Assembly (NCBI GenBank): GCA_947632295.1
Contig: CANROQ010000057.1
Location: forward strand, 1 to 6,698
Direction: 5' to 3'
Length of the DNA stretch: 6,698 nucleotides
From: an uncultured Bacilli bacterium
GTDB taxonomy: Bacteria; Bacillota_I; Bacilli_A; RF39; UBA660
In this document: piece by piece, positions 6,624 to 6,698 of the stretch
Layout: each line of letters begins with the position of its first letter
Numbering within the stretch: the first letter of the stretch is position 1
The notes under the pieces: generated by a model
Databases searched by the model: none
What the model was told of the DNA's origin: nothing
The model's input: only the letters and a program-made list of their open reading frames with translations
Made by a program: the position numbers and the translations under genes

Positions 6624-6698
6624 TTATCTAACAATACGATATTCAATACTTGAAGATTTTCTTAAATCTACATCTACTGTACTAAATACTGATCTCGT
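6624..6698 (-). CDS. 3' end of an unidentified minus-strand gene
   Basis: Only the last 24 codons and a TAA stop are in the window; the protein ends in SSIEYRIVR. The other two minus-strand frames contain stops within this stretch, and a strong terminator hairpin follows 22 bases after the stop, which supports a genuine gene end. The visible part alternates hydrophobic and polar residues, as in beta strands, and is basic at the very end. It is too short to assign a family. It is on the same strand as the ATPase operon but separated from it by the terminator. Confidence 0.65.
   Translation of the reverse strand, partial: TRSVFSTVDVDLRKSSSIEYRIVR

Overview
The window is very AT-rich bacterial DNA. 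It reads as a low-GC, anaerobic Firmicute/Bacilli-type organism, for example an uncultured gut lineage near Erysipelotrichales, RF39 or Izemoplasma. That placement is inference from base composition, Firmicute-style Shine-Dalgarno sites (AGGGAGG, GGAG), a pyruvate:ferredoxin oxidoreductase, and a P-type ATPase of the streptococcal Exp7/YfgQ kind. All seven tryptophans in the two large proteins are encoded by TGG and none by TGA, so a Mycoplasma-type code is not supported.

Layout: 1-57 is the 3' end of a plus-strand gene. A hairpin at 61-102, usable as a terminator on both strands, separates it from a convergent minus-strand operon of three genes. Read in transcription order (right to left), the operon has an extended -10 promoter near 6408-6438, then an Exp7-like cation P-type ATPase (4031-6367), then a one-chain pyruvate:ferredoxin oxidoreductase, nifJ/por (606-4034), then a small CHC2 zinc-finger protein (164-616). 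The ATPase and nifJ share an ATGA stop/start overlap. The nifJ 3' end overlaps the small gene by 11 bases, and the latter's strong ribosome-binding site lies inside nifJ. The three genes are therefore almost certainly co-transcribed and translationally coupled.

Right of the operon promoter, 6446-6547 has no clear gene. It is full of inverted and direct repeats (CTATAGTT-type) and holds one 17-codon ORF with a good ribosome-binding site. A perfect 26-base palindrome at 6576-6601 is the terminator of another minus-strand gene, of which only the last 24 codons (6624-6698) are visible.

Functionally, nifJ gives the cell CoA-dependent pyruvate oxidation to acetyl-CoA, CO2 and reduced ferredoxin. 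The ATPase transports an unassigned cation across the membrane. The CHC2 protein looks like the zinc-binding N-terminus of a DnaG primase without catalytic domains. No metabolic link between the three is evident from sequence. The unusual gene partnership and the orphan CHC2 protein are the most interesting points here; I see no CRISPR array, transposase, tRNA or rRNA.
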